Assembly: GCA_013286765.1 (NCBI GenBank)
Contig: JABDFB010000037.1
Location: 1-19,386 of the forward strand
Source: Deltaproteobacteria bacterium
GTDB taxonomy: Bacteria > Bdellovibrionota > UBA1018
Direction of reading: 5' to 3'
Length of the DNA: 19,386 bases
In this document: piece after piece, positions 1-6,314 of the stretch
How positions within the stretch are numbered: the first letter of the stretch is position 1
How the letters are laid out: every line of letters begins with the position of its first letter
Notes under the pieces: generated by a model
What the model saw: the letters and a program-made list of their open reading frames with translations, nothing else
The model's database searches: none
What the model was told of the DNA's origin: nothing
Program-made: the position numbers and the translations under genes

Positions 1-2
1 AG

Positions 3-56
3 TGCTTTGTTAAACATCTTGATGAATTAACATCCTTTGCGGAGAAGTGGACTTGA
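3..56 (+). CDS. Possible 3' end of a gene entering from the left
   Basis: One frame is open from the window edge to a TGA at 54-56. It reads CFVKHLDELTSFAEKWT, a protein-like, helix-prone tail. The stop lies 17 bases before the convergent stop of the next minus-strand gene, a normal tail-to-tail spacing. Only 17 residues are visible, so neither family nor reality of the gene can be established. Confidence 0.25.
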   Translation, partial: CFVKHLDELTSFAEKWT

Positions 57-73
57 GACCAAAAAAGGAAGGC

Positions 74-565
74 TTAGTCGAAACGCTGTTCGTGACTTCG
101 GATATCAGCGGGAAGTCCCTGGGCTGACCAGGTTGTCGTTTGATACCCTTCGTTACGAACCTTTTTCGAAGATGCTTCTACCTCAATGATTGCATTGAAC
201 CCAGCGCGTGCCGAAACAAAAGCGAGGTTCGAAATAGCTTCGTTGCGGTCCACTCTGTTTACTACAGAAATCGCCTTGTTTGCTTTTCGAAGCACTCTAA
301 TCGTGCTCTTCGAGTTTTTAAAGATAACGATGATCTGCTTGGCCTTTACTAAGAAAGCTTCGTAATCTGCCTCAAATGGCTCGACGTTCTGAGCATAACA
401 CTGCCCACAAAAGATAGAATGCCTGAGCTCGGTTGGCCTATCGGACATAAATGGAAATGCCTCTTCCGATAGAAAGCGGCGGCACTTTCGACAGACTTCG
501 CCACCACAAACTCCACATTTAGAATCGCTATTCGGCTTTCGGCAATTGACGCAGATTGCTTCCAT
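74..565 (-). CDS. Zinc-ribbon protein with YbjQ-like C-terminal region
   Basis: This 163-residue protein starts with a treble CxxC array: C5/C8, C17/C20 and C25/C28, followed by CGQC near residue 53. Such arrays bind structural zinc. The last third (about residues 105-155, with SARAGFNAIIEVEAS) resembles the YbjQ/DUF74 family, in which a Gly-x-Asn-Ala strand precedes a variable beta strand; that assignment is by eye and moderate. No signal peptide or membrane segment is visible, so it is probably cytoplasmic. An AGGA lies about 10 bases before the ATG. It is divergent from a shorter gene with the same cysteine spacing. Function is unknown. Confidence 0.75.
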   Translation of the reverse strand: MEAICVNCRKPNSDSKCGVCGGEVCRKCRRFLSEEAFPFMSDRPTELRHSIFCGQCYAQNVEPFEADYEAFLVKAKQIIVIFKNSKSTIRVLRKANKAISVVNRVDRNEAISNLAFVSARAGFNAIIEVEASSKKVRNEGYQTTTWSAQGLPADIRSHEQRFD

Positions 566-670
566 GGTTCCGATCCTAGCATGTTTTCGGCGCTAAGCGG
601 CATCACTTTTAAACCTATAAATAGAATGGGAGGCTAACCCATTCGATGAAATAAATGATAGTGATTGCTT

Positions 671-844
671 ATGAATCCTATGTGTTTTTTCTGCCGAGGA
701 GAGCCGGGCCAACAACAATGTGAAATTTGCAAACGGTGGGTGTGCATTCAATGCGCCGATTGCCATAACTGCTACCCTAGAGAACGGCGCCAAGTCATAG
801 GAAGGCAGCTGGCGGAAGGCGACAGAGGGACGGAGTCCCCGTGA
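671..844 (+). CDS. Short cysteine-rich zinc-ribbon protein, probably truncated paralogue
   Basis: The 57-residue ORF has C5/C8, C17/C20, C25/C28, C31 and C34. The first six cysteines sit at exactly the same residue numbers as in the divergent gene at 74..565, so the two are very likely paralogous. It lacks the downstream region of its partner: after CHNCYP the sequence becomes basic and ends GDRGTESP, encoded by the REP-like hairpin at 827-840. I infer that insertion of the REP element gave the gene a new, early stop. No good Shine-Dalgarno sequence is seen. It may be a remnant rather than a working gene. Confidence 0.5.
   Translation: MNPMCFFCRGEPGQQQCEICKRWVCIQCADCHNCYPRERRQVIGRQLAEGDRGTESP
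827..840 (+). repeat. REP-like hairpin, left copy
   Basis: GGGACGGAGTCCCC forms a GGGAC/GTCCC stem around GGA. The same core occurs twice, in the opposite orientation, beyond the other side of the transposase gene (1844-1902). Palindromic units flanking a REP-associated tyrosine transposase are its usual substrate. This copy supplies the last codons of the short cysteine-rich ORF. Confidence 0.7.
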
Positions 845-1084
845 TTTCGATAATCTGTGTGTCACCAAAACTTGGCTTCTTTTTCAGAACCTACTGGTTT
901 TAACGCAGCTTTCAGCGGAACTCGTTAAACTCTACGTCTTGTAACCGGAGAGTCTTCCAAAAAACTCTAATTTTGACGGAGAATTGTCGTTCTCTTGAAG
1001 CACTTCTGCCCGAGATTCGTCCTAATTTATGAGAAGATCTCTAGTGGGTTGATTTAAATTATGTTTTTATTTGATTTTCTTAAA

Positions 1085-1834
1085 CTATGCGGGCCCAGCC
1101 CTTGCGTTTCTCGCTAATTCACGAATCTTCTTTATTTGTCCTAGGCACCAATTTACTTCGCCAATAAACTGCTTCAAATAGTCGGCAGGCGCGGCCTTAT
1201 CTTTGCCTAAATAGGCCTGGAATAAACTCCGGTACTTCTTTTGCCTTTCGTCAGCGGTCCTACCCAGCCGTAAATACCACTCTGGTGGAACCAGAAGCCG
1301 TGTGAACTCATCTAGGATTCCATATGCATAGAAACGAAAACTCGAAAACCGGTAGAATTGTAGATTCTCGAATTTTCTCATCCCTGCTCGAATGGGGTTC
1401 GCCTCAACGTACATGTGTGCACGCATTTGCGATTCATCCGTCTCCTGTACAACCACCGTGCGTGGGCGTTCGTTGGCCACCTTCCCGGAGCGATTAAAGA
1501 TTTTATTGAAAATCCGACCGAACTCACCGTGAGCTACTCGCATGAAACGGGATAGAAAATCAGCCCCTCCCGAGTATTTCAGGATTTGATGAGAGTGATT
1601 ACCCATCACGCAATAGGCCTGAAGCAAAATTCGACCGTCTGAACTTCGATGCTTCAGTCCGATTTCGGTACTTTTGAGGTAAAGGGCTTTTGTGGAATCG
1701 CTATCCATTAAATAGGCACGATTGTGACAACGCCAAAATTTGTGAACAATTCCAGTGGGGTTAGCAAGAAGAAGATATCTTGAGATTCTCATAGGGGAAT
1801 CTTGTCTTAGAGAGTTTCGTGCCAAATCTTTCAT
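1085..1834 (-). mobile_element. REP-associated tyrosine transposase (Y1/HUH family)
   Basis: A 249-residue Y1_Tnp-type protein. It shows the HUH metal site as GNHSH (H80, H82; the middle position is Ser rather than the usual bulky hydrophobic), the N-terminal strand GIVHKFWRCHNRAYLM, and the catalytic tyrosine Y142 in MYVEANPIRAG. SSFRFYAYG follows, also typical. These single-strand transposases act on palindromic REP sequences rather than on classical terminal inverted repeats. REP-like hairpins lie on both sides, in inverted orientation. The ATG at 1834 sits just inside the nearest REP, whose GGAG could act as ribosome-binding site; M15 is an alternative start. All expected catalytic residues are present, so it may be active. 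Confidence 0.88.
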
Positions 1835-1843
1835 TACTTTTTT

Positions 1844-1902
1844 GGACTCCGTCCCCTGATTCCCCCCTGATTGCCCTGCTGGACTCCGTCCCCCGATTCC
1901 CC
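1844..1902 (-). repeat. Tandem pair of REP-like hairpins, right side
   Basis: Two copies of a unit reading GGAATCRGGGGACGGAGTCC on the minus strand lie at 1863-1844 and 1900-1881, 37 bases apart. Each has a GGAC/GTCC stem around the GGA (TCC on the plus strand). The orientation is inverted relative to the copy at 827-840. This is the upstream side of the transposase gene. Confidence 0.75.
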
Positions 1903-1951
1903 TTTGCCTTTCGTCAGCGGTCCGACCCAGTCGTAAATACCACTCCGGCGG
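1903..1951 (-). pseudogene. Fragment of a second transposase copy
   Basis: These 49 bases match 1240-1288 inside the transposase gene at about 45 positions. Read in the transposase frame they give PEWYLRLGRTADERQ, then run straight into the REP unit. This is a relic of another copy of the same element. It overlaps the 3' end of the DUF1275 gene, which uses it in a different frame. Confidence 0.8.
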
Positions 1952-2726
1952 TTTTTTGCCTGAGGATCTTTGTACGCAGTATTTGCCGCTGACTGATTTG
2001 AACAGAACTCGGGCCTAATAGGTAAAGCGCCCCGAAAAGTATCAATGACGTGGCATAGGGCAGCGCAAAACCAGCATATTCATACTTTATAAACAGAATA
2101 GAAGACAATGCAGAACCCGTTGAGAAAAAGCAGAATATCCAGAAACGAATTCTATTTGTTAGTATTTCGCGGTATCTATCTTTTGAAAAGCGTCTGAGAT
2201 ACCGAATCCTTACGAGAGTCAGGCCAAAATCCGTTATTACTCCTGTCATATGAGTGATGCGAATCTGACCCCGAGTTGCACTTGCTATGTAGGCGTTCTG
2301 AAGTCCGCACGTCATACATAGCATTGAGACCAAAAGAATATCTCGACCGAAGACAAAAGGCTCACCGAATATACCGAAAAGGCCATAGTGCCCACCAATG
2401 AGCACAAACCCCAAGAGAAGAGGAATAATTCCCATCGCCGTCAAGTGCGCAGGAGATTTTCCCAGCATTCTACGTCGGTCCGTTAGAAATGCTGAAATGA
2501 GTACCCCTAATAGAAAAGACACAGGTATGATGAGCAGTTCTAAGGCTCCCGTTGTTTCACCTTTAGCAAGCCGAATTCCAACCATTGTACCAATTCCAGT
2601 TACATGTGAAACAAAGCTATGACAAGCCAGGAACCCGCCGGCGTTAATAGCTCCAGCCTGAAAAGCAAATCCATACCAGCATAAAGCATGCGCTCTATTC
2701 CTAAATGAATCATCACTAAAAACCAT
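1914..2726 (-). CDS. DUF1275 (YoaK-like) integral membrane protein with altered C-terminus
   Basis: A 270-residue multi-pass membrane protein. FQAGAINAGGFLACHSFVSH with a following TG near residues 22-44 and RGQIRITHMTGVITDFGLTL near 154-173 match the conserved blocks of DUF1275/YoaK proteins, whose biochemical role is unknown. Hydrophobic segments lie at about 28-48, 60-80, 95-115, 128-145, 195-213 and 217-238. The last 13 residues (KTAGVVFTTGSDR) come from a transposase fragment read out of frame, so the native C-terminus was replaced when the REP element landed there. No clear Shine-Dalgarno sequence precedes the ATG. Family call is confident; whether the protein still works is open. Confidence 0.85.
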   Translation of the reverse strand: MVFSDDSFRNRAHALCWYGFAFQAGAINAGGFLACHSFVSHVTGIGTMVGIRLAKGETTGALELLIIPVSFLLGVLISAFLTDRRRMLGKSPAHLTAMGIIPLLLGFVLIGGHYGLFGIFGEPFVFGRDILLVSMLCMTCGLQNAYIASATRGQIRITHMTGVITDFGLTLVRIRYLRRFSKDRYREILTNRIRFWIFCFFSTGSALSSILFIKYEYAGFALPYATSLILFGALYLLGPSSVQISQRQILRTKILRQKTAGVVFTTGSDR

Positions 2727-2764
2727 AAATCAACTAGTCTTTCCCTAAACAGTTGGCTCAAAGC

Positions 2765-2786
2765 GGACGATCACAGATGATCGTTT
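2765..2786. promoter_or_regulatory. Inverted repeat upstream of the DUF1275 gene
   Basis: ACGATC (2767-2772) and GATCGT (2779-2784) form a six-base dyad with a six-base centre, extendable by two G-U pairs. A second small dyad, TTTAG-TG-CTAAA, follows at 2784-2795. The place, about 40-70 bases before the DUF1275 start, suits an operator or a hairpin in the leader. No U-tract follows on either strand. Confidence 0.3.
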
Positions 2787-2856
2787 AGTGCTAAAGAATT
2801 ATTAAAAAAAAGCAGTTATTTATCGAACCCAAAGAAGACCCTTATTATGGGTGTCA

Positions 2857-3171
2857 CTAAATCTTAACCGGGAGGTCCGGAGGTCGATCTATTGAAGAAT
2901 AAATCTTACGGGGTATTTTAAATGGAGTCAGGGGAGGGTAATTCCAAACACCTATATGTATACACATCTCGATAGGCAATCTTTGTGTTTCGATCCATTT
3001 TTCAGCATCACTATTTAAGTCCTTTTCACCCTTTTTGGAATCACTCTTATCAGAACCCTCCTCGAAGGGTGTAGAAGCCAAGTCTCTTTCAGCGCACACG
3101 GCTTTTCGGATTCCAAGCTGAGAGCAGAGAAGCGACAAAAGAACCAGAATGAAAATTCCAAATCTAATCAC
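2857..3171 (-). CDS. Small exported protein, unknown function
   Basis: A 104-residue protein with an N-terminal signal peptide: basic MIR, hydrophobic core FGIFILVLLSLLCSQLG, likely cut near KAVCA-ERD. The mature part is short and charged (SDKSDSKKGEKDLNSD), then has a proline-rich end with PPLTPFKIPRK. No family is recognised. The AT-rich 237 bases upstream hold no further gene and presumably contain its promoter. Length and composition resemble the other small exported proteins in this window. Confidence 0.6.
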   Translation of the reverse strand: MIRFGIFILVLLSLLCSQLGIRKAVCAERDLASTPFEEGSDKSDSKKGEKDLNSDAEKWIETQRLPIEMCIHIGVWNYPPLTPFKIPRKIYSSIDRPPDLPVKI

Positions 3172-3408
3172 TATGGAATAATTTTAAGTATATAAAATAT
3201 GTTTTACAATAGGTAAATTATATATATCTCGAATAGGTTACGCTTAACTATTAGCATGAAATTTTATATTTCAAGTTAGTGTATGAGATCGTTATTTCTT
3301 ATCTTCTAAGTAGATAGGCTGAAGTGTGCGATAGCGGCCACTTAGCACACTCTTTTCTTGTTCAAGGTAGTTTAGAGACAGCTTGTATCTTCGCAGTTTC
3401 AGTCCCCT

Positions 3409-3639
3409 CTATTTAGAGCCCTTAATAAAATTTATGAAATCCAAGAAATTACTCTGTTGGGGTATATGACCACTGCTAATAAATTCTCCAGTATGACTAC
3501 CTGCGTAGTTCAACCAGACTCCTTCCTTTACTACTTCAAAATCAAACTTTCGATCTACTTTTCCAGCAGCCTTGAAGAATTCATTAGCGGTCTGAAGAAC
3601 TCCTATAAGCCTTTGTTTTTCGCTCTTGAACCATGTCAC
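3409..3639 (-). CDS. Small hypothetical protein
   Basis: A 76-residue ORF with balanced, protein-like composition, an amphipathic start (WFKSEKQRLIGVLQTANEFF) and a likely beta segment (FDFEVVKEGVWLNYAG). No signal peptide or known domain is evident. An opposing frame over the same bases is less protein-like. There is no clear Shine-Dalgarno sequence, so it may be a remnant of a longer gene. Confidence 0.4.
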   Translation of the reverse strand: MTWFKSEKQRLIGVLQTANEFFKAAGKVDRKFDFEVVKEGVWLNYAGSHTGEFISSGHIPQQSNFLDFINFIKGSK

Positions 3640-3718
3640 TAATCCAGGGTCTTCCTAGTACCCTTTAGTTCTGTCTAGATAGTTCATACAATTTCAACTA
3701 TTTAAAAATATAAAGTTA

Positions 3719-3730
3719 TTTAGTTTAGTT
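3719..3730 (+). promoter_or_regulatory. TTTAGTTTAGTT element upstream of the homeodomain gene
   Basis: Two overlapping TTAGTT hexamers lie 70 bases before the start at 3800. The same 12-base string recurs at 14224-14235 before the 754-residue exported protein, and TTAGTT is the half-site of the dyads before the BlaI gene. It may be a regulator-binding site; AT-rich chance occurrence cannot be excluded. Confidence 0.3.
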
Positions 3731-3799
3731 AATTACTATCGAACTCTGTCTATTATAGTTATTTACCATTTATGTATATAGTGATATCTATTACGGCTT

Positions 3800-5806
3800 A
3801 TGTTTAAAAAAAGTTGTTTGAAATGGGTTGTCGTTATGCTGTCTTTCTCGCACTTACCACAAGGTTTTTGCGGCGATAGTTCGTCTAATCCGGTAGCGAG
3901 CGAAGTGACATCTCCAATGGAGAACGAAAACCAGCCGGCAGAATCTCAGTCTATAAGTGAACAAGAAGACAAATTACAGCCGAATTCGGCTCCTCTTATG
4001 AATAAACCTCTTCAATTTATCGGTTTGCTCGAAGCACTATTCATGAGTAGCAATGGGCATCCAACGGCAATAGAACAAGAGAAGTTGGCAGAGGAGACGC
4101 GGCGTATAGGAAAGCCGGGTCTTACATTTAAACAAGTCAATGGCTGGTTCAGAGGTCGAAGAAGAACGAAGCCCAAAAGCAGTTCTAAAAAGCCTAATTC
4201 TGAAAGGCCTGCTTCCAAGGTTTTTGAATGTGCCTGCGCGAGCGGGATAAAATTAAGGCAGCGAAAGGCAATTGAACGCCATATGGCTAATTGCCGCGTT
4301 TATCAGGCGAAAATAATATCGTTAGAAGATGCTTCGAGTAGCTCCGCCACAAGTAGTTTACCTTCAAGTAGCTCTATTTCGAGTAATTCCTCCACGAGTA
4401 GTTCATCTTTGAGTAGCTCGCAAGTGAAGGAACCTCAAAAAAGAAAAAGTAGCAAAAAAAAGGAGACGGGGGATGCCGAGTCTTCTACTCTAAGCAGTTC
4501 AAATCCGGATTCTCGTCCCAAGAAAAAGGCCCGCGCTTCTACCAAGGAACTAGATAAAAAGAAACCTTCCGAGTCTTTCAAATGTTCTAACTGCGGGAGA
4601 AAATTGCAGCAGAGCGCCTTCGCATACCATAAGATTGTTTGCGTGTCTGCCAACGGGAGTGAGGGAGCCCCAGAGTCACCGTCGATTAGCTCGAAGTCCC
4701 CTGTCTCAGATTTCGACTTGTCAGACTTAGGATATAATCCCCCGCCATTAGTGACCGTTCTTTCCGATTTGCTCTCGGACGCCCCGATGACAACGGATGC
4801 AACACCGTCCATTGTACTTTCGAAGTCAGATTTTCTTCAATTGGCATCCAACGTGCCGTCTCCGTCGATTCCTTCTTCGGCTGTCGCCGTAAGTAGCTCT
4901 ACGTCGAGTGTCCCTTTGTCTCCCGTAGTTCGAAATGCCGAGAGTGAAGACGAATTTGGTGAAGATTTAGATTTTGAGGCCCCGACTTTAGAGGATCTTG
5001 TAGGCACCAACCTGCAAGTGCTAACGGATGTAGCGCCAGCGACCGGTATGAGTGAAAATAATGACGGTTGTGAAACCGAATCTGATAGAGATTTAGGGGA
5101 AGAACAGGACCTACAGGACCGAGTGGACAAATCTCCTGCTTTGAGTGGCTCTAAATCTCTTATAGCGCAAAATAATAAAAACGTACAAAACGAGGATGAC
5201 TCAGAACAACTAGTACTAGTATATGAACTAGATGACCCAGAGGAGGCGCCCACCGAATCGCCCTCCGGCGCTCTGTCGCAAACCGAGGTAGTGCAATCCA
5301 TTGAGCAACCTCCGATGTTGATTTCTTCTCAATCCATATCTGTTATTCCGCCGCAGGTAGCGATTTCTTCTCCGGCCTCTGCCATGAGTAGCTCGACTTT
5401 GAGTAGTCCTACTGCGAGTAGTTCTACTTTGAGTAGCTCTACCTCGAATAGCTCTGCGTCTTCCGTAGCTCAAGATGATGTGAAAGTGAAAAAAGAATTT
5501 GATTTGGATGCAGAAGTAATGGATTTAATTAGCAACTCGAACTTCAGCACGCTGGCACAAACCGGTATACAAGCTATTGCACAGCCGCATCCGTCGCTAG
5601 CGATTTCTTCTCAATCGATGCCCTCCCAGTCGGAATCCCAATTTCTAATCAATATGCTGAATCTTTGTACTGCACGCGTTAAAGAGCTGACTAGCTCCTT
5701 GACGGCGAATCCAGCAGGTTGTGCTGAAACTATAAACGAACTAGAACGTGTGAACCGTCTTCAATCGCGCCTGACGCACCAGTTGAAGAACGCAATAAAA
5801 CCATAG
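3800..5806 (+). CDS. Exported protein with homeodomain-like region, two C2HC fingers and NLS-like patches
   Basis: 668 residues. Residues 1-25 form a Sec-type signal peptide (MFKKSCLKWVVVMLSFSHLP, cut near residue 25). Residues 70-128 resemble a TALE-type homeodomain: LLEALF, GHPTAIEQEKLAEET, then LTFKQVNGWFRGRRR, with W116 and F117 as helix-3 core and R120/R121 at the recognition face. The usual Asn after WFx is Gly119. Residues 144-165 (C-x-C-x14-H-x3-C) and 262-281 (C-x2-C-x11-H-x3-C) look like C2HC zinc fingers. Basic patches EPQKRKSSKKK (211-221) and RPKKKAR (239-245) resemble nuclear localisation signals. Serine tracts follow, then acidic-hydrophobic stretches (DFDLSDLGY, LSDLLSDAP) and a helical C-terminus. 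Export plus DNA-binding-like modules suggests an effector for a eukaryotic nucleus; this is inference. No clear Shine-Dalgarno sequence is seen. Confidence 0.8.
   Translation: MFKKSCLKWVVVMLSFSHLPQGFCGDSSSNPVASEVTSPMENENQPAESQSISEQEDKLQPNSAPLMNKPLQFIGLLEALFMSSNGHPTAIEQEKLAEETRRIGKPGLTFKQVNGWFRGRRRTKPKSSSKKPNSERPASKVFECACASGIKLRQRKAIERHMANCRVYQAKIISLEDASSSSATSSLPSSSSISSNSSTSSSSLSSSQVKEPQKRKSSKKKETGDAESSTLSSSNPDSRPKKKARASTKELDKKKPSESFKCSNCGRKLQQSAFAYHKIVCVSANGSEGAPESPSISSKSPVSDFDLSDLGYNPPPLVTVLSDLLSDAPMTTDATPSIVLSKSDFLQLASNVPSPSIPSSAVAVSSSTSSVPLSPVVRNAESEDEFGEDLDFEAPTLEDLVGTNLQVLTDVAPATGMSENNDGCETESDRDLGEEQDLQDRVDKSPALSGSKSLIAQNNKNVQNEDDSEQLVLVYELDDPEEAPTESPSGALSQTEVVQSIEQPPMLISSQSISVIPPQVAISSPASAMSSSTLSSPTASSSTLSSSTSNSSASSVAQDDVKVKKEFDLDAEVMDLISNSNFSTLAQTGIQAIAQPHPSLAISSQSMPSQSESQFLINMLNLCTARVKELTSSLTANPAGCAETINELERVNRLQSRLTHQLKNAIKP
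4337..4426 (+). repeat. 15-base minisatellite, array 1 (serine-rich)
   Basis: Six tandem 15-base units, each starting AGTAGYTC or a close variant (AGTAATTC, AGTAGTTT), code for five-residue units of the SSSxx type. Length variation in whole units would keep the frame. Confidence 0.8.
5387..5461 (+). repeat. 15-base minisatellite, array 2 (serine/threonine-rich)
   Basis: Five tandem units of AGTAGYTCTACTTTG type encode SSSTL-like pentads. The consensus matches array 1 in the same gene, about 960 bases upstream, so one unit probably seeded both. Confidence 0.8.
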
Positions 5807-5857
5807 CAGACCGGCGCTTTTGGTAATAAATAGGCAAGCCTAAAATCCGTGTTGCAC

Positions 5858-5899
5858 TATCAACTAAAATTTTAGTTGATAACAACTAATCTCTTAGTT
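5858..5899. promoter_or_regulatory. Two dyad operators for the BlaI-type repressor
   Basis: A perfect 24-base palindrome spans 5858-5881 (half TATCAACTAAAA). A second dyad at 5884-5899 reads AACTAA-TCTC-TTAGTT. Both have the form AACTAA-N4-TTAGTT, and their centres are 22 bases apart, about two helical turns. BlaI/MecI repressors bind paired dyads upstream of their own genes. The sites overlap the predicted promoter, consistent with autorepression. Confidence 0.8.
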
Positions 5900-5903
5900 A
5901 TAG
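5876..5903 (+). promoter_or_regulatory. Predicted sigma-70-type promoter of the blaI unit
   Basis: TTGATA (5876-5881), a 16-base spacer and TTATAG (5898-5903). The -35 box lies in the right arm of the first dyad and the second dyad fills the spacer, so bound repressor would block polymerase. The ATG follows 18 bases later, with AGAGG as ribosome-binding site at 5912-5916. Confidence 0.5.
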
Positions 5904-5921
5904 GTTCTAGCAGAGGAATTT

Positions 5922-6314
5922 ATGACTAGAAAGAAAGTACAGACTGAAGAAAAACTTTTGACCGAAACTGAACTTGAGCTCATGAGCATTCTTTGGAAAA
6001 TCGGACAAGGGACTGTTCACGAAGTCATGGAACACCTCCCGACCGGACGAAATCTAGCCTACACTTCGGTTTCGACGATTTTAAGAATACTTGAACAAAA
6101 AAAGTTTATCGAAAGCCATAAGGAAGGTCGTGGTCATATTTATTCACCGATCGTCTTGAAGCAAAAATATGAAGAGGCATCTCTTCAAAATTTATTAAAT
6201 AAAGTATTCGATGGCACTCCAACTACGTTAGTCAGGAGGTTATTAGAGACAGCTGATCTTTCTCAGGAGGAACTCAATTCAATTCGATCCCTTCTTAAAG
6301 AAAGGTCTAAGTAA
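5922..6314 (+). CDS. blaI: BlaI/MecI-family transcriptional repressor
   Basis: A 130-residue winged-helix repressor of usual family length. The N-terminal half carries the family pattern LTETELELMSILWKIGQGTV, AYTSVSTILRILEQKKFI and a GRGHIYSPIV wing; the C-terminal half (about residues 80-128) is the helical dimerisation region with LLNKVFDGTP, where BlaI proteins are cleaved on induction. Two matching dyads lie in its promoter. The stop codon overlaps the start of the next gene (TAATG), so the two are translationally coupled, as in blaI/blaR1 pairs. There is no beta-lactamase gene nearby, so the regulon is probably not classical penicillin resistance. The symbol is used at family level. Confidence 0.9.
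   Translation: MTRKKVQTEEKLLTETELELMSILWKIGQGTVHEVMEHLPTGRNLAYTSVSTILRILEQKKFIESHKEGRGHIYSPIVLKQKYEEASLQNLLNKVFDGTPTTLVRRLLETADLSQEELNSIRSLLKERSK

Noticed and set aside
3457..3642. 61-residue plus-strand frame opposite the small gene at 3409..3639
   Set aside because: Less protein-like than the minus-strand reading and no ribosome-binding site.
4435..5301. Two minus-strand frames opposite the homeodomain gene
   Set aside because: They are antisense to a long, domain-bearing ORF and match no family.
4337..5461. CRISPR-like array
   Set aside because: Tandem 15-base units without spacers, inside a coding frame; no Cas genes.
5228..5473. Arg/Ser/Thr-rich minus-strand frame (TTRSRTTQSR-like)
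   Set aside because: It is the antisense reading of the serine minisatellite and has no start context; composition reflects the repeat, not a protein.
3800..5806. Eukaryotic contamination as the source of the homeodomain gene
   Set aside because: The gene is intron-free, has a bacterial-type signal peptide and lies between compact bacterial genes.
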